This document shows positions 11,154-22,011 of a stretch of 64,000 bases of DNA, in pieces. How positions within the stretch are numbered: position 1 is the first letter of the stretch; each line of letters begins with the position of its first letter. Position numbers and translations under genes: made by a program. Source of the stretch: Neoconidiobolus thromboides FSU 785 (lineage: Eukaryota > Entomophthoromycota > Entomophthoromycetes > Entomophthorales > Neoconidiobolaceae); NCBI GenBank assembly GCA_025603075.1, contig MU626286.1, positions 62,001 to 126,000 of the forward strand, written 5' to 3'. The notes under the pieces were generated by a model. It was not told where the DNA came from and searched no databases. It saw nothing but the letters and a program-made list of their open reading frames with translations.

Positions 11154-13842
11154 ATGTCAGAAGTAAAAAGTGGAGTTCCAGAGGAAACTAAAAAGAATGA
11201 AAAAGGAAATATAAAAGAAGAAAAAGAAGTGAATGAAAAGACAGTCACTGCTAACAATTTGTCGCAGCCCCAAATTATTGTTGAAGAGTTTCAATATCTA
11301 TTGGAAAAATCTCAACAGTTGTTTGCTGGATTGAGGTAGGCTTTTAAATAATAATAATTGGTAGGGTTAAGTTTATCGAAAATTTTAGAGAGCTATCTCC
11401 TGTTTCTGGGAGACAATGGCAAACCCATTTTCAAAGAACGTTTGAAATTTATACAAAAGTAAATTAAAAATAATTAAAAGTCTTCATTTAAAATGTTTTT
11501 TTAGCTATGGAAATTTCAGCAGATTCATAGGTAAAGAATTTCAATTTAAAACAATTCTAAGTAATAAATATTTTAAATAGAGTAGTTTTAGAAGATAAAG
11601 AATATTATGGATTAAAGCGGTGGGAAGTTGGAGAAATTGCTTCAAAGATTGGACAGATTTATTATCATTATTAGTAAATTAAATAATATCAATCAAAGTT
11701 AATATTAAAAAAGTAATCAAAGTTTAAGGACGAGCGAAACAAATTACTTATATGAATCCTACGTATTTTATGAAGCTATTCATGAAAGAAACTATTTTAA
11801 AGATGTATTAGATGCTAAAAAGTAAAAACATTCGTAATTTTTAAACACAATGTGATATTTACAAACTGATTAGTCCAGCCCAAATGATAAAAAAATTAAG
11901 ATATTATGCGCGATTTATTGTAGTCGGACTTCTATTATTAAGAAAAGAAAGGGTAGCTAAACTATATCAAGAGCTATCTAGTTTAGTAGAAGATTACACG
12001 AAATTATTTAAACCTGTGGATTCGATGGAATGGCAAATGGTATTACAAGAAATTATTACATTTCTGGAGGTAAGTCAAATTAAAATAAATTAAAATGATT
12101 GACATTTTAATGTTAATAAAGGTAGAGAAAAAGATATTACCTTTAGCCGAAGGAACGGCTCAAGCTTTACCTATTCAATTCCGCTTTCCAAATATTAATA
12201 GAATAGCCATCGACACGATGGACAGTGATAATACAAACGCTACCTTAGATGATAATAAGTTAAACAATTCGTCAAAAGTAACTGGGTTAAGGTTACAAGA
12301 AGTTATAATAGTTGGAAATAAAGTATCTCAAGTAAGTCATATTTCTATCAACCTCTATCAAAATTTTGACATGTGTTTTTTAGGTCAAATTTTCAGAGTT
12401 ATCATTAGATATGTATCGTATGGTATTAACATTAGGTATTAGTATTTAATCAATTTAACGTCCAAATTAACAAATTAAAGAAAGGGAACCACAACATGTA
12501 TCAAAAAGTACAACAACGGCAAATCCAGAGTCCACACTAGATGAGAATGATTTAAATAAAAAAAGTAATGAACTTAAAAATAAACCCAATTTTATAAGAT
12601 TACCAACCTCCAATCTTAAAAAAGTTCATCCACCACATAAATATTTATTATTTCGACCTACCTTCTCTCAGCTATTAGTTTATATTTCAAATTGCTACAA
12701 AGTAAAGTAATTTGTCATGCTCATTTGTTCAGCATTAATTATATTGATAGGATCTTTCAGATAATTCAGCTTTATTGATTTATTTATCTTCGGATGCTAT
12801 TAAATCTATTCCTTCTGAAAAAAGCACTCAATATGGTAAGTTTAGCTTATTATATTTTAACTATCATATATTAATAATAAGGCTATGTTGGTGGATGTGC
12901 AACATCGTATCGAAAACCAATGGATAAAGCATCCGATATTGCAGATTCTATTGCAGCAAGTCATTGTTTGCATCCAGGAGATTTAATTCCATTTACTCGT
13001 AAACCTTTATTTTTAATTGTGGAGTCGAATTCAAATGACTCATTTAAAGTAAACAATTTTTATACAATCATATATTTAATTTATTGTTTCGATAATAGAA
13101 AATGCCAAATTTATTTAATCAACCATTCTTATGTCTTATGGCACCTATCGATTCCCCCTTTAAAGGTAAGTTTAGAAATTATTGTCTATTACTATACAAC
13201 CTTTAATCTATTTTCTAGATAGTGCTATGGCAGGTTCAATAATGACAATGTTCCTTTCATCACCTTTGGTAGCATTTTGCTATATAGCGGATTTAGTTGA
13301 ACTAAGCCCAGAGATATGGACTAAAATGACAGAGCATTTTACTTATTTGGAAGAAAAATGTATTGAGTTATTACTTAATACAGGGTCATTAGGTAATTAA
13401 CTAAGATTATAAATGCTTTATGGTATTTTATGACAATATTTTTTAGATGCTACTACTAAATCTTTTATGTATGATGATTTCTTGAAATTATTGATAGCAA
13501 GGTTTATATTGGCAACTATAATTATGGGATTACATCGATTAATTAAAGATTCTAAAGTAACTAATACCAACTTTTATAGTTTTAATAGCTAACTCTTATA
13601 CACTTTTTTAATAGAACTTGCCTACTAGTTTACCTAGTTTTCCATCCTCAATATTTAGTAGTAACGAGTTAATATCTAAATTAAGATCAGTTATTGAGCT
13701 TACTGGCACTAGTTTGATATTCTCCTATTTAGATAAAACTTCTCAACCTTGTACTCCTTCCCCTTTAATGACTCATGGTGATAGTTATTTGACTATCCAT
13801 CCTTCAAGCACTACTGAACCAATACCACCTAAGTCAGCTTAA
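11154..13842 (+). CDS. SCAI: SCAI family protein (suppressor of cancer cell invasion)
   Basis: SCAI in animals is a nuclear cofactor that represses MRTF/SRF transcription and acts in DNA double-strand break repair; the fungal role is not known to me. At least nine exons splice in frame from ATG 11154 to TAA 13840-13842. The N-terminus is charged and low-complexity, then comes the family core: GRQWQTHFQRTFEIYTKLWK, YYGLKRWEVGEIASKIGQIY, YHYYLRTSETNYLYESYVFY, KKLRYYARFIVV, LRLQEVIIVGN, then HKYLLFRPTFSQLLVYIS and DSAMAGSIMTMFLSSPLVAF. The hallmark pieces occur in the order of the human protein and total length (about 560-600) fits. Exon 1 ends after GLR and joins ELSPVSG through an intron of 53 bp. 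Some internal exon borders are my reading of GT/AG sites. Confidence 0.92.
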
Positions 13843-14419
13843 GACCTTTTTAGTTTCATTTTATTAATAAATTCAATTTTGTTGCACTATTATTATCATT
13901 ATTGCCCGGTATTACTTTAATTAATTTTTAGGCATTTAATTTTGTAATTTAATTGAAATTATGCAATGTAAATTTTCATAAAACAATGATGAAAAATTAG
14001 GCAATAATTTCTGCCAAGTTGTTCTGAAAAGAACTTTATTACGAACAAATGGTTCTCACATAAATTCATGATCTTTTAGCCAAGGTAAAATTTTAATGGC
14101 TAAAAGTTTCAGATCTTTTGGTGAAATCATTAACTAAAAATGATAAATTAAGCTATTCAATTTACCCATTGCCTCCTTTAAAATTCACATTAAAACTAAA
14201 AATGATTTATTTATCACTCTAAAACAAACTTCATTTCCATCATATTGAGATAAAATAGTGGGAGCATCTTTAATGATTGGTTAAATCAAATGAAATTTCC
14301 CAAATAAACGAATCATTTTTTAAAAGCTAATTAAAACTTAATATGAATTAAAAATTCTTAAGAAAAGTTTAAAAGCTTATAAATCAATCTAAACCTTCGT
14401 ATATAAAAAAAAAAATTGA
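13843..14419. other. Intergenic spacer with a small inverted repeat
   Basis: Between SCAI and the OSBP gene. It contains CTTTTAGCC at 14073-14081 and its complement GGCTAAAAG at 14098-14106, a 9-bp stem with a 16-nt loop. No coding frame seen. Confidence 0.4.
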
Positions 14420-15843
14420 ATGTCTTTAAACAATAACATTGACGACGAAATGACTAAACATGAAGCAATCACAGGGGAAAACGTAGCAAGCAAAGATAAG
14501 AGTACTTTTTATTCGTTTATTAAATCTGTTGCTTCTTTTACTGGAGACTTATCCCAACTCACTTGTCCTGGATTCCTACTATGCGGTACTTCTATTATTG
14601 AGTATTGGTAAGAGTAGTGAAAATATTTTGAAAAAAAATTAATGAGTTTTCCAATTTAGTGCACATTATGCAGACCACCCTGCCCTTATTAAAAATATAG
14701 CTTTAGCACAAGATCCACTAGGTAATTAAATTAGTAATTATGAAAACTCTAAATTTAAGCAAAAAAATAAATAGAACGCACCCAAGCAGTAACCGCTTGG
14801 TTTTTGTCGAGTTTATATGGAAGCTTTAGATCTAGGAATAAAGATAATTTTGAAAAGAAACCTTATAATCCAATCTTAGGAGAAAAATTTATTTGTAGTT
14901 TAAAAGATGCCAGTGGTGATAAAATCGATGTCAACTGTGAACAAGGTAACATTGATTTTTTTAATGGTTTTATTTATTAAAAATAATTTTTTAGTTTCTC
15001 ATCACCCTCCAATATCCGCTTTTCACTTAGAAAGTCAAGAACATGGTATTTCTATTAATGGACATAGTATGACTTATTTATTTCTAAGAAACAACTTATT
15101 AACATTATTTGTTTTAGCTGGCCAAAAATCCAAATTTAAAGGAACAACTATCAAAGTAAGTAGATTATAGCCACGATTCAAAGTTCTTTTATTAATAAAT
15201 TTAACTCTAGGTCACTCAAGTTGGACATATTACAGTCAACTTAAAAAATAGTGATGAAACATTTATCATTTCATTACCAGAAATGCATATCCGCTCTTTG
15301 ATTACTGGTCGTCCATTTTTGGACTTATATCATGAGTCTTATGTATACTCAAGTTCTGGATATATTGCCACCATCAAATATGTACAGAAAGGATGGTTTT
15401 CAGGAGATTATTTTGATATAAGTGGGCATATTAAAGATAGTCAAGGTAACGTACATCGTACAATTGCAGGCAAATGGACCGAAGAATTTTCATTTAGTAA
15501 TAAAAATGGCGACAAACTATTCGCTTTTAATCCAGAAACCACACCAATGGCGGAAAGAATCATTGCTCCATTGGAACAACAAGAAGAAAATGAATCTCAA
15601 CGTTTATGGAATGAAGTTAGTAAAGCCATCGAAGAGGAAGAATATGCATTGGCTACAGAGAAAAAATCAGCCATTGAAAATAAGCAGAGGGCATTACGTA
15701 AACAACGTCAGGAAGAAAACATAACTTGGGAGCCAAAGTACTTTTCATTCGTTAAAGATGAACCAGAACGTATTAAAATAGAAAAAGCGCTTGGAACTGG
15801 ATTAGAAGGGATTGATGAAGGATCTTGGGTGTTTAAAAAGTAG
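14420..15843 (+). CDS. Oxysterol-binding protein-related protein, short (Osh4-like) form
   Basis: Members of this family exchange sterol and PI4P between membranes. Six exons join from ATG 14420 to TAG 15843 for a protein of about 390 residues, the length of ORD-only proteins; no PH or ankyrin domain is encoded. The fingerprint EQVSHHPPISAF is split by an intron after EQ (intron starts 14944). The lid and tunnel region lies in the first exons, followed by WFLSSLYGSFRSRN and NPILGEKFICS, the conserved PI4P-binding segment. The C-terminus carries charged helices ending WVFKK. The substrate link with the Stt4 kinase at the left edge (PI4P) is a family relation, not evidence of an operon. Exact paralogue among Osh/ORP proteins is not decided. 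Confidence 0.93.
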
Positions 15844-16055
15844 GATTCTTAGATTAAATAGCAGTAAAGCGAAGAGTTTTTATTTAAGGGAAAATTAAAA
15901 CTTGAATTATCTTTTTTTAGATTTTTATATCGATTGGTATCATTTTGATTACCTATTCAATTAAATTAAAAAAATTATAGTATATATTAATTTTTGTGTA
16001 TATTTTGTTTCATGTTATTTTACCAATAATAAATTAAAACTTTAATATTTTTATT
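15844..16055. terminator. Convergent 3' ends of OSBP gene and KDM8-like gene
   Basis: Two genes end toward each other across 212 AT-rich bases containing AATAAA-like strings on both strands (for example near 16027). They likely serve both poly(A) sites; not provable from sequence alone. Confidence 0.3.
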
Positions 16056-16811
16056 TTAATTCCACCAAATACTTAAAGAAATACTAGGTGATAAAGCCTT
16101 AACATAATGCCACCAACCCTTAGGTAAATACAACATGTCACCCTCATTAATGATAGTATCGATGTATGGTACATCTACCGCATTCGGAAACAAACTAACG
16201 TCTAGATTCTCTGGATCAATCCTTGAAGTATTACTCAAATATTTTTCTTTAAATGGATATAACCTATCTTTATACGTATTATTATATAACCTTAAATATT
16301 TTGAACCTTTAATCTGTACAAATAAATTTTCGTAAGGATCAAAATGGATTGGAGTAATTGTATTCTCTGGTCCCATCCATAGCATCATCTGTTCAAAACC
16401 CACTCTTCCACAGTTGAGTAAAGTGGGTATTTTAATATCCTGTTGAAGTTGGGGTATGAAGTTAAGTAATGGGTATTGGGCTAGATAGCCATAGTTTGGT
16501 ATATCTTTTAGTTGTGCTTTAAGATTACTCTGCATAAACAACTTGATATATAAAGTTAGTGGTAACTCGGTTTTACTATCGATCTTATCATAGCGATCTA
16601 ACTCGACGGGTACAAGTGTAGTTCCATGATGTTTTATCCACCACTCCATATCTTGCCATTTATTTAAAGCATCCCAATCGTTTATTTGACCGCTTAGTTG
16701 TATGGGTTGGTTCTTTAGGTAATAGTTATCTTTAAATAAGGCATCTGTTATAGATGGTAGTATTTTTATGGGATTTGTAAGTTTGTTTAATAAAGTAAAA
16801 GTTTTATTCAT
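16056..16811 (-). CDS. JmjC-domain 2-oxoglutarate oxygenase, KDM8/JMJD5-like
   Basis: The product is a 251-residue Fe(II)/2-oxoglutarate oxygenase. The metal triad is visible: HFD in ITPIHFDPYENLFVQIKG, and the distal His in YLPKGWWHYVKALSPSISLS. The preceding MLWMGPENT and the KYLRLYN strand, and the ending SLSIWWN, follow JMJD5 closely, which hydroxylates arginines in metazoa. Usual JMJD5 proteins are longer (over 400 residues with an N-terminal helical region); this one is essentially the catalytic core. The frame extends 12 codons upstream from a TTG, but the first ATG is 16811 and I use it. Its ATG is 62 bp from that of the divergent WDR89 gene. Confidence 0.9.
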   Translation of the reverse strand: MNKTFTLLNKLTNPIKILPSITDALFKDNYYLKNQPIQLSGQINDWDALNKWQDMEWWIKHHGTTLVPVELDRYDKIDSKTELPLTLYIKLFMQSNLKAQLKDIPNYGYLAQYPLLNFIPQLQQDIKIPTLLNCGRVGFEQMMLWMGPENTITPIHFDPYENLFVQIKGSKYLRLYNNTYKDRLYPFKEKYLSNTSRIDPENLDVSLFPNAVDVPYIDTIINEGDMLYLPKGWWHYVKALSPSISLSIWWN

Positions 16812-16873
16812 TTTAAAAAAAAATGAATTTCGAGACTGAAATTTCAAATATTTTTTTATAGTTTATTTGACAA
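16812..16873. promoter_or_regulatory. 62-bp bidirectional promoter, KDM8-like / WDR89
   Basis: Start codons of two divergent genes are only 62 bp apart, so 5' UTRs and core promoters of both must be packed or overlap here. The sequence is A/T tracts without a clear TATA box. Confidence 0.6.
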
Positions 16874-18335
16874 ATGGAACCAACAAAGAATTATAGTTTA
16901 AATGTTAATTTTAATGTCAATGAGTATAAAATAAAGAGAAGAGTAGTGTTTAGTCAGGATTTAGAATATATATTTGATGTCAAGAAGATAGGAGATACAA
17001 AATTAGCAGTATCGGGATCAAACTTGAAGATTAATATTTATGACCAAAATAGTTTAAACTTAATTAGTACATTAGATCATCACAAGAAACCAATTTCAAG
17101 TATTAAAAGAATAAATCAAAAACAAGATATTTTCCTTTCTTCTTCAGAAGATAAAACTATTGCTTTATGGGACTTGAGAGCTAGCTTATCCCCAATTCAA
17201 ATTTGGACTGGTGAGTATTAGTAACATTATAATTATAATGATAGAATTAATAAAGATAATTGAAGATAACCAAAACTCAATCAACTCCATAGATATTAAT
17301 TGTGATGAAAGTTTATTGATTGCAGGCACTTCTTTTAGTACTTATTCACGGGAAGCTAAGATTTTATTTTGGTATTTTAATGAGTAGTTAAAGAAAATCA
17401 AAATAATAAAATCTCCATTTAGGGACTTACGCACAAATAATATAGTCCAAGAATTTATTGAGTGCCATAATGACGATATCACTTTAGTAAGTCATATTTT
17501 AATAAACGAAGGAATTAAACTTAATACATCCAGATTGAGCATCACCCAACAGATAAAAATAGATTTTTAAGTGGAGGGATGGATGGGTTAATATGTAGCT
17601 ATAATTTAATATCTCAAGAAGAAGATGATAATCTAGAGAAAACAATCAATTTTGGTAACTCTATAATGAGCTGTGGCTATTTTGGTCAAACACAACAATT
17701 TATCTTTGCTTTAAGTCACATGGAAACTTTTGCTATTTTTAGTTCAGAGGTAAACTAATCTTTGTTTATTATTTATTTATGTTACTTATTGCTATAAAAA
17801 GGGGGATTTAATCCATGACTTTGGTAGTATTAAAAATTCGTTCTGTCGTAAATCAGATTTTATTGTCGATTATGTTATCGGCTGCCACTACGATAAATTG
17901 GAGGATCAGCTCTATCTTATGGCAGGTTCTTATAAGTAATATTATGATATCTCACTACTATATATAATATAATATATTAATTTAATTAAAGTGGTAAAAT
18001 TGGGATATTCTTAGTTAAAGGGGAAGGTGAGTTACAACTATACCAAGTATTAAAAGATGGTCATAGTGATGTGGTAAGATCCGTATACTGGGACAATCAA
18101 GTAAGTTTAATAATAGTTATGATTGAACAACACAATTGAATTTTTTATTAAGTCAAAAGAAATAATTACTGGGGCCGAAGATGGAAAGCTAATATCCTGG
18201 ATCCATCAAATACAAAATAAACCTAATGTTGAAAGTAGACCGGGGAATATAAAGGTAATAATTGTTGTTCGATTGATTTAATACTGATCATCTTATTTAT
18301 AGAATACAAATCACATTCGTTTTTCACCTTATTAG
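16874..18335 (+). CDS. WDR89: WD40-repeat protein, WDR89 type
   Basis: A beta-propeller of roughly 370 residues in about nine exons separated by introns of 45-60 bp. Repeats seen include KQDIFLSSSEDKTIALWDLR, then INSIDINCDESLLIAGTSF with ILFWDLRTNN, HHPTDKNRFLSGGMDGLICS and GHSDVVRSVYWDNQ with EIITGAEDGKLISW. The order, with DINC after the first blade and the late HSDVVRS-W-N repeat, matches WDR89, a poorly characterised nuclear WD40 protein of animals and fungi. The last exon (18303-18335) encodes NTNHIRFSPY and stops. Several internal exons are too short to stand as open frames but join in phase. Molecular function is unknown. Confidence 0.87.
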
Positions 18336-18621
18336 AAATAATAAGATTTATAGATAAATAATATAATAGACTAAATAAAAGCTGTTAATTTGATTTACTA
18401 AAAAATAGCAACTAATTCATTTTTAAAAATTTACTTTTAAATATAAACCACTCTATAATAAATATTGCATGAAAGTTAAAACTACGCTATTTTAATCCAC
18501 TCTAATATTGTATCTTAATTAATAAATAAATTCATAGTCCATTACTGAGTTAAACTTGCAATCTAAATCTTTTATTTTAATTTAATAATTTTATATAAAT
18601 TATAGCTACTTGTTTTATAAA

Positions 18622-19090
18622 TTATTTTTGATACATAGCTTGTGGAGGAAAACTTTGATTTGGATTCGCAGGGCCATCTGGTTTTTTAAAATTAATATAC
18701 ATACTTTTACAAATTAATAATAAAATTACTATTTTGAGGTCCCGGTTGTCTACCACCTAAAAAACAATTAACTTAAAGGATTTAAAAATTAAACTATTTT
18801 AGTTACCTGAATAAATACCAGTAATCCTATCAATTACAGTTTGTGTTGTATCTTGACCAAGGCCTTAAAATAGTATTAGTAAAAAGTTTTAATTTAATTT
18901 ATAAAACCGTTTAACATACCAGAATAATAATCCTTAACTGCAGCGGCATGTTTCCAACCCGAATTATGGGCCTTGCGTACTGCCATAGTATCATGGGTTA
19001 AAAAGATATCACAATAGTCTATTACTTTTATTAACTTTTTGTTCATTCTTAATTATTCTTATTAAACTCACCACAGTAATATTTAGCCAT
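18622..19090 (-). CDS. YHC1: U1 snRNP protein C
   Basis: U1-C stabilises pairing of U1 snRNA with the 5' splice site. The gene is split into five small exons and would be missed by an open-frame search. Exon 1 is 19 nt (19072-19090, MAKYYC), then [19 protein letters not shown] and [14 protein letters not shown] give the matrin-type C2H2 zinc finger (Cys-x2-Cys ... His-x5-His), followed by [19 protein letters not shown] and a short Pro/Gln tail PGPQN...[16 protein letters not shown]. All joins keep frame and the stop is 18622-18624. The tail is shorter than the Pro-rich tail of animals. Its ATG lies 192 bp from that of the divergent GFA-like gene. Confidence 0.92.
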
Positions 19091-19282
19091 TTTATATATT
19101 TAAAAAAGAATAAAATTTAGTTTGTATTTTTTTGCTTAAATTATTTTTTTTGCACAGTAAGTTTTAACCTTATTTTTATCCCTAGAACAATTGCTATGAA
19201 TTACACGTGATTAGGGTTATCCAGAATGTATATAAAACAAACTTTAACAGTTTTATGACTTGACTTTGTTATAAGAAATAAG

Positions 19283-19768
19283 ATGGTACTCTATAAAGGC
19301 AGTTGTCATTGCGGTATTATAAAATTTGAAGTTGAAGCAGGAGAAGAGTTAACTATCATAGATTGTAATTGTTCCATTTGTTTTAAAAAGGGTAAGTTTT
19401 TAATTCTAGAACATAATAGATGAAGTAGTTAACTAGGTGTAGGTTTTCAACATTTAATAGTGAGTAAAGATAAATTAAAAATCAATAGTGATATGGAGTT
19501 GCTTTCTTTATATACATTTAATACCCATATAGCTAAGCATTATTTTTGTAAAAAATGTGGTATTTGTCCTTTTTATATTCCTAGATCTAATCCAGATGGC
19601 TTTGATGTAAGTTTATATCCTTTTATTCTTTAATTTTATCTTATTATTTTTTAGATTAACTATCGTTGTATTGACGAACCCAAACCAAAGAAGGTTGTTT
19701 TTGAACCTTATGATGGTAATAATTGGGAGCAACAACCTTCTTTAGCTCATCTTTCAGCTTCTAGTTAA
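19283..19768 (+). CDS. GFA/CENP-V-like zinc-binding protein
   Basis: Three exons encode about 130 residues of the glutathione-dependent formaldehyde-activating (GFA) fold. The zinc cysteines are in place: GSCHCGIIKFEVE, DCNCSICFKKG, and FCKKCGICPFYIPRSNPDGF. Introns lie after FKKG and before INYRCIDE. Eukaryotic relatives include CENP-V; most fungal members are uncharacterised, and formaldehyde activation should not be assumed. The frame runs from ATG 19283 to TAA 19768. Confidence 0.88.
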
Positions 19769-19842
19769 ATTCATTTAAAATGACATCAAATAAAAACATA
19801 ATAAATATTTGAAGAAAATTGAATTAAAAATTATTTAATTTA

Positions 19843-20271
19843 TTATATAAAAACAACAGTAAGGTAGAATAAAGCCAATAATAAAATATGGATATCCACA
19901 ATAAAACTATTAGAAGTCTCCTGCTTTGATTGCTTAAAAGAATTAGTTAAATTACCCTTCTTATTTAACCCATTATTATCATTCTCATTTCCATCCACCT
20001 TTATTTGTTTAAATGTTTGACTTTTAGGCAACATACAACCCTTATCAAATGCATCTTTTTTATTAAAATAAAGTAATTGAATATCGTTTCCAGAAGCAAA
20101 ATCACTCAATATGTCTTTATGTTCCTTTTTAAACTCATAATATTTAAATGCTGGAATATCATTTCCTTGATCCATTTGATTTACCTCTATCTGGTTCGTT
20201 GATCTACTTGAACTCATTGATTTAGCATGAAGTGTCACTAATAATAAACCAGTTAATATTATATGCTTCAT
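19843..20271 (-). CDS. Small secreted, probably GPI-anchored protein of unknown function
   Basis: 142 residues. The N-terminus MKHIILTGLLLVTLHAKS is a classic signal peptide (positive n-region, Leu-rich h-region, small residue at the end). The C-terminus has a spacer rich in Ser/Gln/Asn, NSFIVD, then a hydrophobic tail ILLLALFYLTVVFI running to the stop, the layout of a GPI attachment signal. The middle is hydrophilic with many Lys and Asp and a single Cys (GCMLPKSQ). I do not recognise a family. A type I single-pass membrane protein is the alternative. Confidence 0.65.
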   Translation of the reverse strand: MKHIILTGLLLVTLHAKSMSSSRSTNQIEVNQMDQGNDIPAFKYYEFKKEHKDILSDFASGNDIQLLYFNKKDAFDKGCMLPKSQTFKQIKVDGNENDNNGLNKKGNLTNSFKQSKQETSNSFIVDIHILLLALFYLTVVFI

Positions 20272-20399
20272 TGAAATAAATTGAAATTAAATATTAATAA
20301 TTTATAAATGTAAAGATTTAAAGTTAGTCTAATTGTGGATATTAAATTTTAATTTCAACCAATAATCGGAATTTTTAAAGCGTGACTAAATGAAGATAT

Positions 20400-20498
20400 G
20401 GGAGTGTTTTTTTTGGCTTCATTACTTTTTCCATCTTTTAAGCATCATTTGAGTGGAAAAATTATTAGTAAAATTCTTAAATACAAAAATACATCCCC
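20400..20498 (+). mobile_element. Miniature fold-back element, copy 5
   Basis: Flanked by ATAT (20396-20399, 20499-20502); the central AGCGCT has decayed to AGCATC. It lies just upstream of the GPI-type gene. Confidence 0.78.
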
Positions 20499-20516
20499 AT
20501 ATCTCTTTTATTTACT

Positions 20517-20592
20517 TTTTCTTGTCTATTTTCTAAATGCTATTAAGTAGAAAATTATCAATAAGATTCATAAAAAAACATACTTATTTGTA
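20517..20592 (+). mobile_element. Decayed fold-back element relic
   Basis: CTAAATGCTATTAAGTAGAA, then TTATCAATAAGATTC and AAAAAAACATACTTAT follow the family's central and right parts; termini are eroded, so limits are approximate. Confidence 0.4.
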
Positions 20593-20715
20593 GATAGATA
20601 GAACTTTACATTGAAATTAAGTTTAATATAAAAACTTGTTAATTATTGAAAAAATAGTTTTAAAAAATGAAATATATATTTAATGACTTTAAATAAAATT
20701 TTAGTTTTATTATAT

Positions 20716-20812
20716 GGGGCTGTTTTTTTTAGTTTCATTATTTTTCCATTTTTTAAGCGCTATTTGAGTGGAAAGATTGTAGTAAAATTCTTAAATAAAA
20801 AAACACATCCCC
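20716..20812 (+). mobile_element. Miniature fold-back element, copy 6
   Basis: Intact palindromic centre; GGGGCTG left end, CATCCCC right end, ATAT on each side. Nearly identical to copy 3 (both GGGGCTG and GGAAAGATTGTAG), suggesting recent common origin. Confidence 0.8.
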
Positions 20813-20865
20813 ATATAATAATAGTAAATGATTGAAATTAAATTTCAATATACTAAATGACCTTA

Positions 20866-20902
20866 TATTTTATTTTATTTTATTTTATTTTATTTTATTT
20901 TA
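20866..20902. repeat. (TTTTA)n microsatellite
   Basis: About seven perfect TATTT/TTTTA units next to copy 6. Confidence 0.8.
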
Positions 20903-21036
20903 GTTGAAACTCAATTCAACTTTAGATTTAATCATAATCATATATCTTAATACAATCAATATAATTACATTTATAATATAATTCTAACTCTGTTTTATTT
21001 TAACTTAATAATTAATCATCTATCAAACCACATAAT

Positions 21037-21966
21037 TCATCTTTTTTCATTGTCATTTGGCCTTTTCAAAAACACATTCAAATCTGTAGTAGATTCTAAT
21101 AGAGAACTTGACTGTGTAGCAGTGTCCTCATTAGATTCTGAATTCTCATTTGTATGAGTCGATACAATACTAGTAGCATAACTTTGATTATAAAAATTAA
21201 TCTTTTGTAAACCTAAGCCAAATTGATTTAAACAAATTATGGAATAAATCACACTCATTAACATCAATAATACACATACTCCTTGAACTAGAAATAAGTT
21301 CAATATACTATTAATAAATATAGCTGAATTTTTATATAAGATATTGAGTTGAATTATGAATTGAATTTCATAATAAATTATTAAGCTTAAATAACCAACT
21401 GCCCCACTGAATAATATAATAAATAAAAACATAGAAATTCTTATTTCTTTCTTTAACTAAATGTGTAAATTAATAATCAAACATAAAAATATATAATATA
21501 AATTCTAACTTACTGATATAACCCCAATCAATAAAAATGCTATAAAGCACAAGAAGATTGTAGCAATATTGACTTTAATATCCGAAAACAATGGTGGTAT
21601 CTTTATATCTGTATTATTCCAAGCCAGTCTTAAATAAACATAATATGCTAATGCCATAATTAAATAACCAAATGTTAATTTCAATAATGCCCATAATAGT
21701 TGTCTTTTTTTCATTAATTTAAATGTATAAAAATTGGCGCCCATTTTTCGATAAACATTCCAAGTTAAATTACTTCTTAATACAAAATAAAAGGCTACTA
21801 TTAAGCTTCCCGTTATTGCTCGGAAAAGTAATTCGACCCCATTAATAATTAATGTTTTCCAACCATACAAACTAATATTCCCTATTAAATCACGTTTAAT
21901 TGGATCCGTTATAAAATACTAAAATAATAGAAATAAATTAATATGTTAAATATAAATATAAATATA

Positions 21967-22011
<45 letters not shown>

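Noticed and set aside
13986-14027. C/D-box snoRNA suggested by ATGATGA and CTGA
   Set aside because: The boxes are only about 35 bp apart, with no terminal stem or C'/D' pair.
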